Source of the DNA: Micromonospora sp. WMMD1082
Lineage (GTDB): Bacteria > Actinomycetota > Actinomycetes > Mycobacteriales > Micromonosporaceae
Length of the DNA: 64,000 nucleotides
Direction: 5' to 3'
Assembly: GCF_029626175.1 (NCBI RefSeq)
Contig: NZ_JARUBM010000002.1
Location: forward strand, 248,001 to 312,000
Below the pieces are notes generated by a model. It searched no databases. It saw only the letters and a list, made by a program, of their open reading frames with translations, and was not told the DNA's origin. The position numbers were made by a program, and so were the translations under genes. Each line of letters begins with the position of its first letter. Positions within the stretch are counted from its first letter, which is position 1. Shown piece after piece: positions 11,773 to 20,992 of the stretch.

Positions 11773-11830
11773 GGTTACCAGCCTGCCAGATCCGTTCACC
11801 GCGCGTCGGCGGACGGTGACGACCACTTGT

Positions 11831-11865
11831 CAACGTTGCATTGCCGATATATCGTTGATGCATCA
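11831..11865. promoter_or_regulatory. Three adjacent palindromes upstream of padR (candidate PadR operator)
   Basis: Three perfect palindromes lie within 35 bp: CAACGTTG (11831-11838), CGATATATCG (11845-11854) and TGATGCATCA (11856-11865). They sit 29 nt before the PadR start codon and just outside the 5' end of the divergent GNAT gene. PadR regulators usually repress their own promoter by binding AT-rich dyads, so these are candidate operators controlling padR and perhaps the GNAT gene. The binding itself is inference. Confidence 0.6.
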
Positions 11866-11893
11866 GCGACAGTTCTAGCAAGGAGACAGCCTG

Positions 11894-12484
11894 ATGAAGT
11901 TCCATCGACGGGGACACCCCCTGCACGAGGCCCGGATGCGCGGCTTCAGCTTCCCGCCGTTCTCGGCCGGCCCGCCCTTCGGGCCGGGAGGTCACGGCCA
12001 CGGCCACGGTCACGGCCGGGGTGGGCGCGGGCGGGGCCGAGGGCGCCGACCGAACGTCCGCAACGCGGTGCTGGCCCTGCTCACCGAGCGGCCGATGCAC
12101 GGCTACGAGATGATCCAGGAGATCGACTCCCGCACCGGCGGGAGCTGGCGGCCCAGCCCGGGCTCGATCTACCCGACCCTCCAGTTGCTGGAGGACGAGG
12201 GCGTCATCGTCGCCACCGAGGAGTCCGGCGGCGGCCGTAAGCGATTCACCCTCACCGAGCAGGGTCGCGCCGAGGCCGAGCAGGCCGCGCAGACGCCGCC
12301 CTGGGCGGAGGTCGCCGAGGACACGATCAACAGCTGGCACGACATCCGGCACGCCGGCACGCAGGCGATGAACGCCCTGCGCCAGGTGATGATGACCGGC
12401 ACCGACGACCAGCGGGAGCGCGCGGCCCAGGTGCTCGACGAGACCCGCCGCAAGCTGTACGCGATCCTCGCCGAATCCGAGTGA
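11894..12484 (+). CDS. PadR family transcriptional regulator with His/Gly-rich N-terminus
   Basis: 196 residues; AAGGAGA lies 8 nt upstream of the ATG. The winged-helix PadR domain spans about 52-130 (NAVLALLTERPMHGYEMIQE, then PSPGSIYPTLQLLEDEGVI) and a C-terminal helical dimerisation domain follows. The first 50 residues are unusual: a Phe/Pro stretch followed by alternating His-Gly (GHGHGHGHGRGGRGRGRGRR). The His-rich part could bind a metal and the Arg-rich part DNA; both are guesses from composition. PadR proteins typically repress efflux or stress genes, so the divergent GNAT gene and the ABC exporter beyond it are plausible targets. Confidence 0.93.
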   Translation: MKFHRRGHPLHEARMRGFSFPPFSAGPPFGPGGHGHGHGHGRGGRGRGRGRRPNVRNAVLALLTERPMHGYEMIQEIDSRTGGSWRPSPGSIYPTLQLLEDEGVIVATEESGGGRKRFTLTEQGRAEAEQAAQTPPWAEVAEDTINSWHDIRHAGTQAMNALRQVMMTGTDDQRERAAQVLDETRRKLYAILAESE

Positions 12485-12533
12485 TCGCGGCACCACGTGC
12501 CGGCAAGCGGCGCCACGCGGTCTGGCTGGCATC

Positions 12534-12566
12534 GAGGGCGGCCACCCATGCGGGGTGGCCGCCCTC
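12534..12566. terminator. Bidirectional terminator hairpin between padR and ispG
   Basis: A perfect 14-bp GC-rich stem (arms 12534-12547 and 12553-12566) closes on a 5-nt loop, located between the convergent ends of padR (12484) and ispG (12584). There is no T-tract, which is usual for actinobacterial terminators. Confidence 0.8.
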
Positions 12567-12583
12567 GTGCTGAGCGGGTCGGA

Positions 12584-13756
12584 TCAGTGCACGGTGACGG
12601 TGGCGCCGGGGACCAGGTCGCGCAGTTCCTCGGGGAGTTCGGCGCCCATCTCGTCGGCCAGCCGCAGCGCCTCCTCGATCAGGGTCTCCACGATCTGCCC
12701 CTCGGGCACGGTCTTGATGACCTGGCCCTTGACGAAGATCTGACCCTTGCCGTTGCCGGAGGCCACTCCCAGGTCCGCCTCGCGGGCCTCGCCGGGGCCG
12801 TTCACCACACAGCCCATCACGGCGACCCGCAGCGGCACCGGCAGCCCCTCCAGGCCGGCGGTGACCTCCTCGGCGAGCTTGTAGACGTCCACCTGGGCCC
12901 GCCCGCAGGAGGGGCAGGAGACGATCTCCAGCCCGCGCTCGCGCAGCCCGAGCGACTCCAGGATCTGGTTGCCGACCTTGATCTCCTCGACCGGCGGCGC
13001 CGACAGCGACACCCGGATCGTGTCGCCGATCCCCTCGGCCAGCAACGCGCCGAACGCCACCGCCGACTTGATGGTCCCCTGGAACGCCGGCCCCGCCTCG
13101 GTCACGCCCAGGTGCAGCGGATAGTCGCACTGCTCGGCGAGCTGCCGGTACGCCCGGATCATCACCACCGGGTCGTTGTGCTTCACCGAGATCTTGATGT
13201 CCCGGAAGCCGTGCTCCTCGAAGAGCGAGCACTCCCAGAGCGCCGACTCGACCAGCGCCTCGGCCGTGGCCCTGCCGTACTTGGCGAGCAGGCGCTTGTC
13301 CAGCGAGCCGGCGTTGACCCCGATCCGGATCGGCGTGCCGGCGGCGGAGGCCGCCGCCGCGATCTCGGCGACCTTGTCGTCGAACTGCCGGATGTTGCCC
13401 GGGTTCACCCGCACCGCCGCACACCCGGCGTCGATCGCCGCGAAGACGTACTTCGGCTGGAAGTGGATGTCGGCGATCACCGGGATCTGCGACTTGCGGG
13501 CGATCGCCGGCAACGCCTCCACGTCGTCCTGGCTCGGCACCGCGACCCGCACGATCTGGCAGCCGGACGCGGTCAGCTCGGCGATCTGCTGCAACGTGGC
13601 GTTGACGTCAGAGGTGAGGGTGGTGGTCATCGACTGCACCGAGACCGGCGCGCCACCGCCGACCGGCACCGAGCCGACCATGATCTGACGGCTGGCCCGG
13701 CGGGGCGCGAGCGGCGGCGGCGGTACGGGGGGCATACCGAGGCTGACAGCGGTCAC
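12584..13756 (-). CDS. ispG: 4-hydroxy-3-methylbut-2-enyl diphosphate synthase (IspG/GcpE)
   Basis: 390 residues from the GTG at 13756, chosen because AAGGTGAG lies 8 nt upstream; a GTG three codons earlier is possible. It catalyses the penultimate MEP-pathway step, converting MEcPP to HMBPP with a [4Fe-4S] cluster. The TIM-barrel part includes [14 protein letters not shown] and VRVNPGNI, and the C-terminal ferredoxin-like part holds the cluster ligands in CPSCGR and GCVVNGPGE. It is last in the dxr-rseP-ispG operon; the rseP stop lies 9 nt upstream of the start. The operon order is the same as in M. tuberculosis. Confidence 0.97.
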   Translation of the reverse strand: MTAVSLGMPPVPPPPLAPRRASRQIMVGSVPVGGGAPVSVQSMTTTLTSDVNATLQQIAELTASGCQIVRVAVPSQDDVEALPAIARKSQIPVIADIHFQPKYVFAAIDAGCAAVRVNPGNIRQFDDKVAEIAAAASAAGTPIRIGVNAGSLDKRLLAKYGRATAEALVESALWECSLFEEHGFRDIKISVKHNDPVVMIRAYRQLAEQCDYPLHLGVTEAGPAFQGTIKSAVAFGALLAEGIGDTIRVSLSAPPVEEIKVGNQILESLGLRERGLEIVSCPSCGRAQVDVYKLAEEVTAGLEGLPVPLRVAVMGCVVNGPGEAREADLGVASGNGKGQIFVKGQVIKTVPEGQIVETLIEEALRLADEMGAELPEELRDLVPGATVTVH

Positions 13757-13765
13757 TTCAGGCAC

Positions 13766-15016
13766 TCACCTTGAGAAGATGGAGATCGGGTTGACCACGT
13801 CCGCGGTGATGGTGAGCAGTGTGAACGCCCCACCGATCAGGATCACCGCGTACGTGAAGGGCATCAGCTTGAAGTAGTCGACTCGGCCCGGGTCGGGTCG
13901 GCGCAGCCGCGCGTACACCCAGGATCTGGCCCGTTCGAACCAGGCGATGGCGATGTGCCCGCCGTCCAGCGGCAGCAGCGGCAGCAGGTTGAACACCCCG
14001 ATGAAGAAGTTCAACGAGATGAACAGCATGATGAACAGTTCCCAGGCATCGTTGGCCACCGCCTCGCCGCCGAGGATGCTGGCGCCCACCACGCTGATCG
14101 GGGTGTCGATGTCCCGCTCGCCGCCGGTGATGGCGGTCCAGAGCGCGGGCACCTTCTCCGGCAGGCGCTGCAACGCCTTGGCGACGGCCACCGCCATGTC
14201 GCCGATGAAGTTGCTGGTCGCGCCGACCGCCTCCACCGGGCCGTAGGAGACCAGGCCCGGGGTGGAGACGACCAGGCCGACACCGAGCGCGGAGACATCG
14301 GTGACCGGCCCGTCCGGGTTGTCGATCGGCGGGCGCTTGGTGGTGGCGAGCGCGGTCTCGGCGGTGCCGGGCTGGCCGTCGCGCTCGTACCCGATGGCGG
14401 CGGTGCTGCCCGGGGTGGTGGCCCGCAGCGTGGTGAGCAGGTCGCCGTAGCTGGTGACCGGGGTGCCGTTGATCGAGGTGATCCGGTCGCCGTTCTGCAG
14501 CCCGGCCGCCCCGGCCGGGCTCGGCGCGTCACCGGCCTGGCAGGCCCGCCAGGTGTTGTCCGGCAGGACGCACTCCTGGATGGCGATCACCGCCGGCTCG
14601 GCGCGGATCTGCTCTTCCGTGCTCGGGAAGCTGGGGTTGGGCAGGCCGAAGGTCATCGCCGCCAGCCAGGCCGCGAAGATCGCCAACCCGAAGTGGGTGA
14701 CCGAGCCGGCGGACATCACGACGGTGCGCTTCCACACCGGGTAGCGCCACATGGCCCGCTTCTCGTCGCCGGGCTCGATGTCGTCGTCCTGCGGCGTCAT
14801 CCCAACGATCTTGCAGAAGCCGCCGAGCGGGATGCCCTTGAGGCCGTACTCGGTCTCGCCCCGCTTGAAGGAGAAGATGGTGGGGCCGAAGCCGACGAAG
14901 TAGCGGGTGACCTTCATGCCGAAGGCCTTGGCAGTGAGCATGTGGCCGGCCTCGTGCAGGCTCACCGAGATGAGGATGCCGAGGGCGAAGAGCACCACCC
15001 CGAACGCGAACGACAT
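13766..15016 (-). CDS. rseP: RIP site-2 metalloprotease RseP/Rip1
   Basis: 416 residues from the ATG at 15016, with AAGGAG 5 nt upstream; the dxr stop overlaps this start by one base (TGATG). Active-site HEAGH lies at about 21-25 in the first membrane helix, a PDZ domain with GLQNGDRITSINGTPV in the middle, and the second motif LPLDGGHI with the third zinc ligand near the C-terminus. Family members cleave anti-sigma factors and other membrane proteins within the bilayer. Four hydrophobic segments are visible. It is cotranscribed with dxr and ispG, a conserved arrangement in actinobacteria. Confidence 0.96.
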   Translation of the reverse strand: MSFAFGVVLFALGILISVSLHEAGHMLTAKAFGMKVTRYFVGFGPTIFSFKRGETEYGLKGIPLGGFCKIVGMTPQDDDIEPGDEKRAMWRYPVWKRTVVMSAGSVTHFGLAIFAAWLAAMTFGLPNPSFPSTEEQIRAEPAVIAIQECVLPDNTWRACQAGDAPSPAGAAGLQNGDRITSINGTPVTSYGDLLTTLRATTPGSTAAIGYERDGQPGTAETALATTKRPPIDNPDGPVTDVSALGVGLVVSTPGLVSYGPVEAVGATSNFIGDMAVAVAKALQRLPEKVPALWTAITGGERDIDTPISVVGASILGGEAVANDAWELFIMLFISLNFFIGVFNLLPLLPLDGGHIAIAWFERARSWVYARLRRPDPGRVDYFKLMPFTYAVILIGGAFTLLTITADVVNPISIFSR

Positions 15017-16227
15017 CAAGCTCCTTCCACCGCAGCAGCGATGATCTCCTGCGCGTGTGCGCGCGCCCACGACTCGGCTCCGAGTACGTCCTCGACGGTA
15101 CCCGGTTCGCCGAAATCGGGAGCGCCCTCCAGGACCCGTTCCAGCGTGTCGACGATGCCGAGGAACGGCAGCCGCCCCGCGACGAACGCCGCCACACACT
15201 CCTCGTTGGCCGCGTTGTAGATCGCCGGCCGGCACCGACCCGCCTCGCCGGCGGCCTTGGCCAGCGCCACCGCCGGGAACGCCTCGTCGTCCAGCGGCGC
15301 GAACTCCCAGGTGTGACTGGTCGTCCAGTCGACCGCGGCGGCGGCGTCCGGCACCCGGTCCGGCCAGCCGAGCGCCACCGCGATCGGCAGCCGCATGTCC
15401 GGCGGGCTGGCCTGGGCGATCGTGGAACCGTCGACGAACTCCACCATCGAGTGGATCACCGAGGTCGGATGGATCATCACGGTGATGTCGGCGTACGGCA
15501 CGTCGAACAGCTCGTGCGCCTCGATCACCTCCAACGCCTTGTTGACCATCGTCGCCGAGTTGATCGTGATGACCGGCCCCATGTTCCAGGTCGGATGCGC
15601 CAGCGCCTGCTCCGGCGTAACCTGCGTCAACTCGTCCCGCCGCCGCCCGCGGAACGGCCCGCCGCTGGCGGTGACGATCAGCCGGCGCACCTCACCCCGG
15701 GCGCCGGAGCGCAGACACTGGGCGAGCGCGGTGTGCTCCGAATCCACCGGGACGATCTGCTCCGGCCGCGTCATCGCGGCCTTGACCAGCGAGCCGCCGG
15801 CCACCAGCGACTCCTTGTTGGCCAGCGCGAGCGTACGCCCGGCCCGCAGCGCGGCCAGGGTCGGCGCCAGCCCGAGCGACCCCACCACCCCGTTGAGTAC
15901 GACGTCACACGGCCACTGCGCCAGCTCGCTCATCGCGTCCGGCCCGGCCACGATCTTGGGCAGCTTGAACTCGCCGGTGGCCCAGCCCCGGCGACTGGCC
16001 TCCGCGTAGAACGCGAGTTGGAGATCCTGCGCGGCGGACGCCCTGGCCACCCCGACGGCCTCGACGCCGAGTTCGAGCGCCTGGGCAGCCAGCAGCTCGA
16101 CGTTGCCGCCGCCGGCACCGAGCGCCACCACCCGGAACCGGTCCGGGTTACGCCGCACGATGTCGATGGCCTGGGTACCGATCGAACCCGTACAGCCCAA
16201 CAGCACAAGATCGCGGGGGGAGGTCAC
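15016..16227 (-). CDS. dxr: 1-deoxy-D-xylulose 5-phosphate reductoisomerase
   Basis: 403 residues from the GTG at 16227 (GGGGAAGAA about 8 nt upstream). It converts DXP to MEP with NADPH, the first committed isoprenoid step, and is the fosmidomycin target. The N-terminal Rossmann motif is [10 protein letters not shown]; the metal/substrate site includes VPVDSEHTA and [22 protein letters not shown] is the family signature. It is the first gene of the dxr-rseP-ispG operon. The 570 nt upstream hold no intact gene, so its promoter should lie there. Confidence 0.97.
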   Translation of the reverse strand: MTSPRDLVLLGCTGSIGTQAIDIVRRNPDRFRVVALGAGGGNVELLAAQALELGVEAVGVARASAAQDLQLAFYAEASRRGWATGEFKLPKIVAGPDAMSELAQWPCDVVLNGVVGSLGLAPTLAALRAGRTLALANKESLVAGGSLVKAAMTRPEQIVPVDSEHTALAQCLRSGARGEVRRLIVTASGGPFRGRRRDELTQVTPEQALAHPTWNMGPVITINSATMVNKALEVIEAHELFDVPYADITVMIHPTSVIHSMVEFVDGSTIAQASPPDMRLPIAVALGWPDRVPDAAAAVDWTTSHTWEFAPLDDEAFPAVALAKAAGEAGRCRPAIYNAANEECVAAFVAGRLPFLGIVDTLERVLEGAPDFGEPGTVEDVLGAESWARAHAQEIIAAAVEGA

Positions 16228-16472
16228 CCGCCCATTCTTCCCCACCGCCGCTGCACGCCCGCCGGGAGCCTCAGCCCTCCTCGCGCGCAACGCCTTCTTC
16301 CTCCAACGGTGCCTCTTCGCCGAGCAACTCGCCAGTGCAGCCCCGCACCGCACGCCCTCGCACCGCCTGTCCGACCCGCCGCCGACACCGCCGCGCTACC
16401 CCGCGCCGCGGGCCAGTTTCCTCGGCTTGTTTCCTCGGCTTGGCCGCTGGGGACGACGGCTGGTGTTGCTTT
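16228..16472. other. Intergenic stretch upstream of dxr
   Basis: I see no supportable gene here. A minus-strand open frame of 79 codons (16271-16510) starts inside the adjacent stem-loop, has no family similarity and ends in a low-complexity Glu-rich tail. The right part contains a short direct repeat of TTTCCTCGGCTTG. The dxr promoter is expected in this interval but no convincing -10/-35 pair stands out. Confidence 0.5.
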
Positions 16473-16512
16473 GGGTGCGTTTGTTGTTGCCAGAGCGACA
16501 ACAAACGCACCC
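16473..16512. repeat. Long perfect inverted repeat (hairpin)
   Basis: Arms of 15 bp (16473-16487 and 16498-16512; GGGTGCGTTTGTTGT and its complement) pair perfectly around a 10-nt loop. The AT-containing arms contrast with the GC-rich surroundings. It lies between the dxr promoter region and the decayed DUF397 gene, so it is either a terminator for that remnant or a dispersed palindromic repeat. Confidence 0.85.
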
Positions 16513-16555
16513 AGTGCGAGGGCCGCGGGGCCGTCTCCGGGCCCGTCGCGTCGGC

Positions 16556-16745
16556 TCAGGCGCGGGGGTCGAAGCGACCCACGCGGGTGGCAGTGACGAA
16601 CCGCGTCCAGCTCGCCGCGGCGAAGCTCACGGGACTCATCGACATCGAGCGCCGTCTCGCTGAGGGAGCGCCAGGCATCCTCGTAGGCCTTGATCTCGTG
16701 CGGCTTGTCAAGGTAGCTCTCGCTGGATCCGCTCCGCCTCCGCCA
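16556..16745 (-). pseudogene. Remnant of a DUF5753 regulator joined to a DUF397 tail
   Basis: Two overlapping frames show homology that is not in one intact gene. Minus-strand 16724-16623 encodes SESYLDKPHEIKAYEDAWRS followed by LSETALDVDESREL, the typical end of a DUF5753 (XRE-type) regulator. Minus-strand 16639-16556, in another frame, encodes SFAAASWTRFVTATRVGRFD ending at a TGA, the typical end of a DUF397 protein. These genes are normally adjacent in actinobacteria. Here the start of the first, including its helix-turn-helix, and most of the second are gone, so the region looks like a deletion remnant of an XRE-DUF397 pair. Confidence 0.6.
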
Positions 16746-16796
16746 CGGATCCCGGATCCAGCGGCGACACCGTCCCGTGGTCGACGTCGGGCCGGC

Positions 16797-17342
16797 TCAC
16801 GCCGGGCGGGACAGGACGAAGGTCTCCAGTTCCTCGCCGCCGTACCAGTCGGTGCGCCGGCCGATGTGGGTCATGCCGAGCCGGCGGGTGACCGCGATGG
16901 AGGCGGTGTTGCCGGGGTCGACCACGGCGTGGATAACCTGCGTGCCGGTGGTGAACTCCCGCTCGACGAGGGCGCGGGCGGCCTCGGTGGCGTAGCCGTT
17001 GCCCCAGGCGTCCGGGTGCAGGTGCCAGCCCACCTCGATGTCGTCGGTGAGGATCCGCTCGTCCCGCCCGGGCAGCGGTTTGAGCAGCGCGGTGCCGACA
17101 ACGCTCCCGGTGCCCCGCACCTCGATCGCCCAGGTGCCGTACCGGTCGCCGTGGTCGGCGTGCCGCTGGCGCCACATGGTCAACCGTTCGGCCGCCTGCG
17201 CCGGGTCGGTCAACGGCAGGCCCGGTGCCGCGCCGAGCCACCGGACGATCTCGGGACGGGAGTAGATGTCGAAGATCCGGGCCAGGTCCGCCGGCTCGTC
17301 GGTCCAGTCGCGTACGAGCAGCCGTTCGGTGGTGACGATCAT
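16797..17342 (-). CDS. GNAT family N-acetyltransferase (RimJ/RimL-like)
   Basis: 181 residues from the ATG at 17342, which overlaps the M14 peptidase stop by 4 nt (ATGA), so the two are translationally coupled. It begins IVTTERLLVRDWTDEP, typical of the RimJ/RimL subgroup, with the acetyl-CoA loop HPDAWGNGYATEAARALV and a C-terminal NTASIAVTRRLGM. The substrate is unknown: the subgroup includes ribosomal-protein N-terminal acetylases and antibiotic or amino-acid acetylases. Pairing with a secreted peptidase gives no clear clue. Confidence 0.9.
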   Translation of the reverse strand: MIVTTERLLVRDWTDEPADLARIFDIYSRPEIVRWLGAAPGLPLTDPAQAAERLTMWRQRHADHGDRYGTWAIEVRGTGSVVGTALLKPLPGRDERILTDDIEVGWHLHPDAWGNGYATEAARALVEREFTTGTQVIHAVVDPGNTASIAVTRRLGMTHIGRRTDWYGGEELETFVLSRPA

Positions 17343-19921
17343 GCTCCATTCCACCACAGGGCGTTGGCGACCTGCGGGTACAGGCCCTCGGGGTGGGCGC
17401 GGAAGAGCGGCTCGGTGCCGAACAGGCTCACGCTCGCCCCCTTCGCCACGCCGCTCACCACCACCGCGTGGCCGGCGGCGGCCTCCTGGCCACCCCAGTG
17501 GCCGGCGAGGAAGAAGCCCGCGCCGGCAAGGCGCTGATCGACCCGTACGCCGTCGCCGACCCGGGTGAAGTACTGCGGCGCGTCGACGAACGCGGTGGGC
17601 AGCGCTCCCGCCGCGATCGGCGAGGCCGGGTCGTTCTGCACCGTGACGATGCCGTTGGCGTCGCTGCGCCCGGCCGCCGCCGTGACGTCGAGCAGGCCCG
17701 CTCGGTCGTTGAACTGGATCCCGCCGGCTCCCCGACCCACGACGGTCCCACCACCCGCCAGCCACCGGTCGAACGCGGCGGCCTGGGTGGCGTCCAGGCT
17801 GAGCGGGTTGAACGACGTGGTGGAGACGAAGAGGGCATCGACGTCGTCGAAGGACAGCGCTCCGGAGTTGAACCCGGTGTGCGTCACCGAGACCGGATCG
17901 AAGCCCATCTGCCGCAGGGCGAAGATCTCACCGGCGTTCGCCGCGACCCCGAGGCGGGTCCTGGTCACCGGCGTGGCCGTCCGCACCTGCGGCGGCGTGA
18001 TCCTGGTGAACTCGACGCCGTACTCCTTGGCGATCGCGCGCACCACCGAGACGTCGCCCGGCACGACGAAGGTGCCGCCCGGCGTCCTGGCCAGCTTCAC
18101 CCCGTCGTCGACGAGCCGGTTGACGGCCCGGATGCCGGCCACCGAATCCACGACCAGGCCGTAGTTCGCCTGCCGGCCCGGCGGCACCACGCCCTCGGCG
18201 CGGGCCTCCGTTACCGGACGCAGGGCCCTGCCGTCGAGGGCGACGTTGCGGTTCACCGGCCGCACCGTGGCACCCCAGAGGTGGCCGTGGCTCCAGGCCG
18301 AGATGTCGTACATCGCGGCGAAGTCGTCGGTCACGTCCCGGCCGACCTCCAGCAGGGCGCTGGCGAGGCCGCGCTTGGCCTGACGCATGTCGACCACGTA
18401 GGAGCCGGCCGGGTAGCGCGTGCCGTCCAGCCGGAACGGCCGTGACGCGCGGTGGACGGTCAGGTCGTTGTCGAGCATGAACTGGACCAGCCGGGCCGCC
18501 GCGGTCGCGCTGCGCTGCCCGGCGCCGGCCGGGATGACGTACGCCCGGGGGAAGCTCTGCGGGTGGGTCTTGGCGTTGTCGCCCCGGGCGAGCGAGAGGG
18601 CGAGCGGGTCGTCGATCGGCCGCGTCGGCTCGCCGGCGACCCCGCGCCGGAACCATTCGAGCTGGTTGGCCAGCAGCGCCGCCCGGTGCTGCGTGGCGTA
18701 GCCGAGGTTGCCCCGGATCGCCGCCGCCGCGACGGCGGTGTTGATCCGGGTACGCTCGTGCCGCTCCGCCTCGGTCAGGTCGCCCCGGGGGTTCAGCGGG
18801 ATCTCGACGGTGTGCCCGATCGTGCCGTGGTACATCGCATACATCGGGGTGAAGATCGGCGGCCAGTCGTCCCAGCCCTGCGCCCGGTCCCGGAACGGGA
18901 TGTCGGTGCGCCGGCCGCCGTCCGGGTTCGCGCAGGTGGCGCGCTCCTCCCCGGTGGCGAGGACGGCCTGTTCCATGGCCAGCGCGTGGCGCAGCGCATG
19001 CCGGATGTAGAGGTCGTACTCGTAGTTGTCACCGTGCGGGCCGGTGGTCGGCTCGATCAGCGTGCAGGTGACGTACCCGTGGATGTCCAGCATGGTCAGC
19101 GGGCTGTAGCGGACGAGTTGCGCGCGCACGGCGCGGACCTCCGGCTGCGAGGCCGTGATGTAGTCCCGGTTCATGTCGAAGCCGTTGGCGTTGGCCCGGG
19201 TCGCCGCGACCCGACCGTCGGGATTGTTCGTGACCACGAAGGCGATCACGTGACGGTCGAGCACCCTCACGACCTCGGGGTCATCCGAGAAGGCCAGCTC
19301 CCGTAGGACCTGGAGGCTGGCGTCGGTGCCCTCCCACTCGTTGCCGTGGATGTTGTTGTTGACGAACAGCGGGGTGCGCCACCTGTCGTACCCGCCGGCC
19401 CGGAGCGTGGCCAGCGCCGCGCGGGGATCGCTGAACCGCAGGTCGGACAGCTGCTGCCACCTCTTCCACTCGGCATCGCGCATCGGCGAGGTCGCCACCA
19501 CCAGGTGCAGGTCGCGGCCGAGCACCGACCGCCCGATGACCTCCACGCTGATCCGCCTGCTCTGCTGGAGGGCCCGCAGCGCGGCCGGGATGTCGTGGTA
19601 CGGAATGAGGTTCAGCGGGATGGACGCGTCGCCCGGATCCACCGGCACGTCCCGGATGACGTCGTTGCGCGGCTTGCCGGGCAGCGTGATCGACGGACCC
19701 ACCTGGTGGGGCTGCCCACCCAGGGCGCCGGCGGAGCGCGACCCCACGCCGCGATCGGTGTCGAACGGCAGGTCGGTGTCGGACGGACCGCGAGGAGAAC
19801 CGGCCGCCGCGCCGAGCGCCGCCGGGTCGACGGGCGTCGCGCTGGCGGTGCCGGGGGCCGCTCCGAAGAGGAGTACGGCGGCGAGCAGGGCTACCAGTGG
19901 TCGTCGAACACTCACGCGCAT
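17339..19921 (-). CDS. Secreted M14-family zinc carboxypeptidase
   Basis: 860 residues from the ATG at 19921 (GAGG just upstream). Residues 1-28 form a Sec signal peptide (RRP, hydrophobic stretch, then ATASA-like cleavage near ASA-TP). The M14 catalytic domain (about 100-400) has zinc ligands His192 and Glu195 in HGNEWEG and His281 in LDIHGYV, and the general-base Glu373 in GHTVEIPLNP. A long C-terminal part (about 450-860) contains a region like a glutamine-amidotransferase-type fold (GVAANAGEIFALRQMGFDP) and is probably non-catalytic. The enzyme is predicted to be extracellular and to remove C-terminal residues from peptides. The gene is coupled to the downstream GNAT and divergent from the YihY-type gene. 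Confidence 0.9.
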   Translation of the reverse strand: MRVSVRRPLVALLAAVLLFGAAPGTASATPVDPAALGAAAGSPRGPSDTDLPFDTDRGVGSRSAGALGGQPHQVGPSITLPGKPRNDVIRDVPVDPGDASIPLNLIPYHDIPAALRALQQSRRISVEVIGRSVLGRDLHLVVATSPMRDAEWKRWQQLSDLRFSDPRAALATLRAGGYDRWRTPLFVNNNIHGNEWEGTDASLQVLRELAFSDDPEVVRVLDRHVIAFVVTNNPDGRVAATRANANGFDMNRDYITASQPEVRAVRAQLVRYSPLTMLDIHGYVTCTLIEPTTGPHGDNYEYDLYIRHALRHALAMEQAVLATGEERATCANPDGGRRTDIPFRDRAQGWDDWPPIFTPMYAMYHGTIGHTVEIPLNPRGDLTEAERHERTRINTAVAAAAIRGNLGYATQHRAALLANQLEWFRRGVAGEPTRPIDDPLALSLARGDNAKTHPQSFPRAYVIPAGAGQRSATAAARLVQFMLDNDLTVHRASRPFRLDGTRYPAGSYVVDMRQAKRGLASALLEVGRDVTDDFAAMYDISAWSHGHLWGATVRPVNRNVALDGRALRPVTEARAEGVVPPGRQANYGLVVDSVAGIRAVNRLVDDGVKLARTPGGTFVVPGDVSVVRAIAKEYGVEFTRITPPQVRTATPVTRTRLGVAANAGEIFALRQMGFDPVSVTHTGFNSGALSFDDVDALFVSTTSFNPLSLDATQAAAFDRWLAGGGTVVGRGAGGIQFNDRAGLLDVTAAAGRSDANGIVTVQNDPASPIAAGALPTAFVDAPQYFTRVGDGVRVDQRLAGAGFFLAGHWGGQEAAAGHAVVVSGVAKGASVSLFGTEPLFRAHPEGLYPQVANALWWNGA

Positions 19922-20131
19922 ACCTCGATTCGATGGCGGGGCACCCGGACGGCGACTCGTGATCGCCGGCGCCATTGGTGGCTGTTCTATCAGTGACGAC
20001 CGTCGAAGTCGATAGCCCGGCCCGGTGCCGGAGCCTCACGTACCCCAGCGGGCCCGCCAACCACCCGCGTCACCCTGGTCCGCCGGGTCGCTCGACGGTT
20101 GTCGGGCGCGACGACGGGGAAAGGGAGCGCG

Positions 20132-20983
20132 ATGGGCGGTGCGTGGGAGCGGACGAGGCGGATCACCCGGGCTGCCTTCCGCCCGCTGCGTGGCCGCGAC
20201 CTGTCGCTGCACGCCGCCGCGATCACCTTCTACGGGGCGATCGCCGTGGTGCCGGTGGCCCTGCTGGCGATCTGGCTGACCATGCTGCTGGCGGGGGCGG
20301 AGCGGGTCCGCCGACTCTCCGCGTACGCCGTGGAGGCCCTGCCGGACGCGATCGGTGCGCCACGGGCGGCGGCCGCGCTGGTCGAGGCCGGGGTGGGCCT
20401 GACCCCGTGGCTCGCGCTGGCCGCGCTGCTGCCGGCGTCCCTCTACGGCGAAGGGCTGCGCCGGGCCTTCGTCTCGGTCGCCGCCCCCCGCTCCGACGAG
20501 CACCTGATCGGCTGGCGGGGCCGGCTGCTGCTGCTACCGCTGCTGGCGCCGGCCCCGGCCCTGGTGCTGGCCATCCTGCTGGCGCTGCCGACCACCACCG
20601 GGCTGGTCCGGCGGGGTGGGCTGGCCGGCGCGCTGGGGGTGGTGCTCTCCTTCCTCGCGGTGTTTCTCGTGCTCACCCCGGTGCTGCTGTGGGTCTTCCG
20701 GGTGGTCGGCCCGGCCTCGCCGGACTGGCTCTCCGCGCTGGCGATGGGGTCGTTCACCGCCGCGAACCTCTCCGGCTTCCTGCACGGTTTCGTGCTGTTC
20801 GCCTCGTTCCCCCTCGACCTGGGCATACCCTTCGGCGGCCTGAACGAGGTGGGCGCCGTCGTGGCGATCCTGCTCTGGCTCTACGTCTTCCACGTGATCG
20901 TGCTCGCCGGCTACTCCGCCACCCTCGCCCTCTCCACCTGGCGTGACCACCGTCAGCGACGGGAGCCGGCAGGAGCGGGTTAG
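20132..20983 (+). CDS. YihY/BrkB-family integral membrane protein
   Basis: 283 residues from the ATG at 20132 with a purine-rich site (GGGGAAAGGGAG) 4 nt upstream. The motif SLHAAAITFYGAIAVVPVAL is the conserved YihY core, followed by five more hydrophobic segments. The family (once mis-annotated as RNase BN) is of uncertain function, sometimes linked to envelope integrity. The stop lies 9 nt before the PYROXD2-like oxidoreductase gene, so the two are likely cotranscribed. Confidence 0.88.
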   Translation: MGGAWERTRRITRAAFRPLRGRDLSLHAAAITFYGAIAVVPVALLAIWLTMLLAGAERVRRLSAYAVEALPDAIGAPRAAAALVEAGVGLTPWLALAALLPASLYGEGLRRAFVSVAAPRSDEHLIGWRGRLLLLPLLAPAPALVLAILLALPTTTGLVRRGGLAGALGVVLSFLAVFLVLTPVLLWVFRVVGPASPDWLSALAMGSFTAANLSGFLHGFVLFASFPLDLGIPFGGLNEVGAVVAILLWLYVFHVIVLAGYSATLALSTWRDHRQRREPAGAG

Positions 20984-20992
20984 GGTGCGGGG

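Noticed and set aside
16271..16510. Small protein gene of 79 codons upstream of dxr
   Set aside because: Begins inside the perfect hairpin and has low-complexity composition with no recognisable family.
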